A stretch of DNA of 13,042 nt from Opitutaceae bacterium. Lineage in GTDB: Bacteria > Verrucomicrobiota > Verrucomicrobiae > Opitutales > Opitutaceae. Position numbers and translations under genes: made by a program. The notes under the pieces are model-generated. The model searched no databases and was not told the origin of the DNA. It worked only from the letters and a program-made list of their open reading frames with translations. The number at the start of each line of letters is the position of its first letter. Positions within the stretch are counted from its first letter, which is position 1. Where the stretch lies: NCBI GenBank assembly GCA_031266495.1, contig JAISAX010000822.1, positions 1-13,042 on the forward strand, given 5' to 3'. Shown piece after piece: positions 12,122-13,042 of the stretch.

Positions 12122-13042
12122 TTACCGCACCGCCAGCTCCTGGCGGGCGGCGGCTTCGAGTTCATCGAGGCCGCGCAGGGTTTCGGCTTCGTCGGGTGCT
12201 TCGACGAGCAGGCGCAGCCTGGCTTCGGTGCCGGAAAAACGCACCAGTACGCGGCCGCGGCCGGCGAGGCGTTTTTCGATGGTGCCGATCGCGGCGGCGA
12301 GGCCCGGCAACGCTTCCAGCGGACGGCGCTCGCGGATGCGCAGGTTGCGGGTGGCTTGCGGGAATTTTCGCAAAACCTGGCGGAGTGCGGAGAGCGGGCG
12401 GCCTGTCTCGCGCATCACGCCGAGGATGCCGAGGGCGGCGACAAGGCCGTCGCCGGTGGGCGAGATGTCGGTACAGATGATGTGGCCGCTGGATTCGCCG
12501 CCGAGGGTGGCGCCGGTGCGGCGCATTTGTTCGAGTACGTAGCGGTCGCCGACCGGGGTGCGCAGGGTGCGGCCTCCGGCGGCTTGTACGGCCTGGTCCA
12601 CGCCGAGGTTGCTCTGGATGGTGAGGACGAGGGTGTTTTGCGCGAGTTGGCCGCGGGCGAGCGCGTGGGTGGCGAGGATGGTGAGCAGTTCGTCGCCGTC
12701 GAGCACGGCGCCGGTTTCGTCGCACAGTACGCAGCGGTCGCCGTCGCCGTCGTGGGCCACGCCGAGCCGGGCGCCGCCGGTGGTGGCACGCACGGCGGCG
12801 GCCATGGCTTCGGGGTGTTCGCTGCCGACGCCGGCGTTGATGTTGGCGCCGTCGGGCCGGTCGCCGAGCGGGATCACTTCCGCGCCGAGTCCGCGCAGGA
12901 CGACGGCGCTGGTCAGGCTGGTGGCGCCGTTGGCCGTATCGAGCACGATCTTCCAGCCGGCGAGCGAGCGGGGGGGCAGCAGGCGCGAAAGGGCGGCGCA
13001 ATAGTCCGTGATCCCGTCTTCCCCTGCGACGGGGGGGGGGGG
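12122..13042 (-). CDS. glmM: phosphoglucosamine mutase GlmM, C-terminal part (5' end outside window)
   Basis: GlmM interconverts glucosamine-6-phosphate and glucosamine-1-phosphate, feeding UDP-GlcNAc for peptidoglycan and lipid A. About 306 codons are visible of a family usually near 445-450. Motifs in order are GWKIVLDTANGATS (domain 2 entry), GVAHDGDGDRC (the DxDxDR magnesium loop), VLDGDELL, LGGESSGHIIC (sugar-recognition loop) and VRFSGTEARLRLLVEA (phosphate-binding loop). The phospho-serine region is in the missing N-terminal part. I prefer GlmM to other phosphohexomutases because of the GGESSGH loop, the short RFSGTEAxLR loop and the ANGATS context; phosphomannomutase is the alternative. 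The frame stays open through the 32 codons before the first internal GTG, up to the G12 tract (coding CCC), so the gene continues off the window. Confidence 0.88.
   Translation of the reverse strand, partial: PPPPVAGEDGITDYCAALSRLLPPRSLAGWKIVLDTANGATSLTSAVVLRGLGAEVIPLGDRPDGANINAGVGSEHPEAMAAAVRATTGGARLGVAHDGDGDRCVLCDETGAVLDGDELLTILATHALARGQLAQNTLVLTIQSNLGVDQAVQAAGGRTLRTPVGDRYVLEQMRRTGATLGGESSGHIICTDISPTGDGLVAALGILGVMRETGRPLSALRQVLRKFPQATRNLRIRERRPLEALPGLAAAIGTIEKRLAGRGRVLVRFSGTEARLRLLVEAPDEAETLRGLDELEAAARQELAVR
13031..13042. repeat. G12 homopolymer at the window edge within glmM
   Basis: Twelve G on the plus strand read as four Pro codons in the glmM frame (then VAGEDGITDYCAAL). As with C16 at the other edge, the sequence stops in or at a homopolymer, which fits a contig broken at hard-to-sequence tracts. 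Confidence 0.75.

Overview
The window is a high-GC, gene-dense stretch from a Gram-negative bacterium. An lpxA gene implies lipid A. A PEP-CTERM-tailed exported protein, long C/G tracts, and GC-rich palindromes of the 'GGGCTGGATGCCC' type between genes all recall Verrucomicrobiota, probably an Opitutaceae relative. This placement rests on gene style and is not proven. Both window edges fall inside homopolymers (C16 at 5-20, G12 at 13031-13042), which suggests contig ends.

Left part (1-3.1 kb): a partial pdxA (vitamin B6) and lpxA (lipid A) lie on the minus strand. tcdA (tRNA t6A37 cyclisation) diverges from lpxA and ends tail to tail with purU (formyl-tetrahydrofolate hydrolysis); the two stop codons share one TTAA. 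Middle (3.5-8.9 kb): a complete family B DNA polymerase with proofreading motifs and a C-terminal QGELF clamp-binding peptide is followed by a two-component pair. The pair is a transmembrane histidine kinase with a large Ala/Ser/Pro-rich sensor region and then an OmpR-type regulator, in kinase-first order. Right part (9.2-13 kb): three minus-strand genes follow. They are a secreted SUMF1-fold protein with a PEP-CTERM anchor and no cysteine, a soluble TPR protein of unknown role, and a 5'-truncated glmM. GlmM makes the precursor of the UDP-GlcNAc that LpxA uses, so the window holds two steps of envelope sugar supply at opposite ends.

The genes are mostly housekeeping. The unusual content is the repeated DNA between and inside them: (i) a proline-encoding C-rich minisatellite inside tcdA and polB; (ii) C/G homopolymers in coding and leader DNA; (iii) REP-like palindrome doublets sharing one spacer, in opposite orientation at two loci; (iv) runs with about 7-bp periodicity (GTCGAAG, CTGAAAG, GAATGCA); (v) large inverted repeats between the divergent lpxA/tcdA genes and between the kinase and regulator genes. 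I see no CRISPR array, transposase, phage gene, tRNA or rRNA, and no convincing novel multi-gene defence or biosynthetic system.
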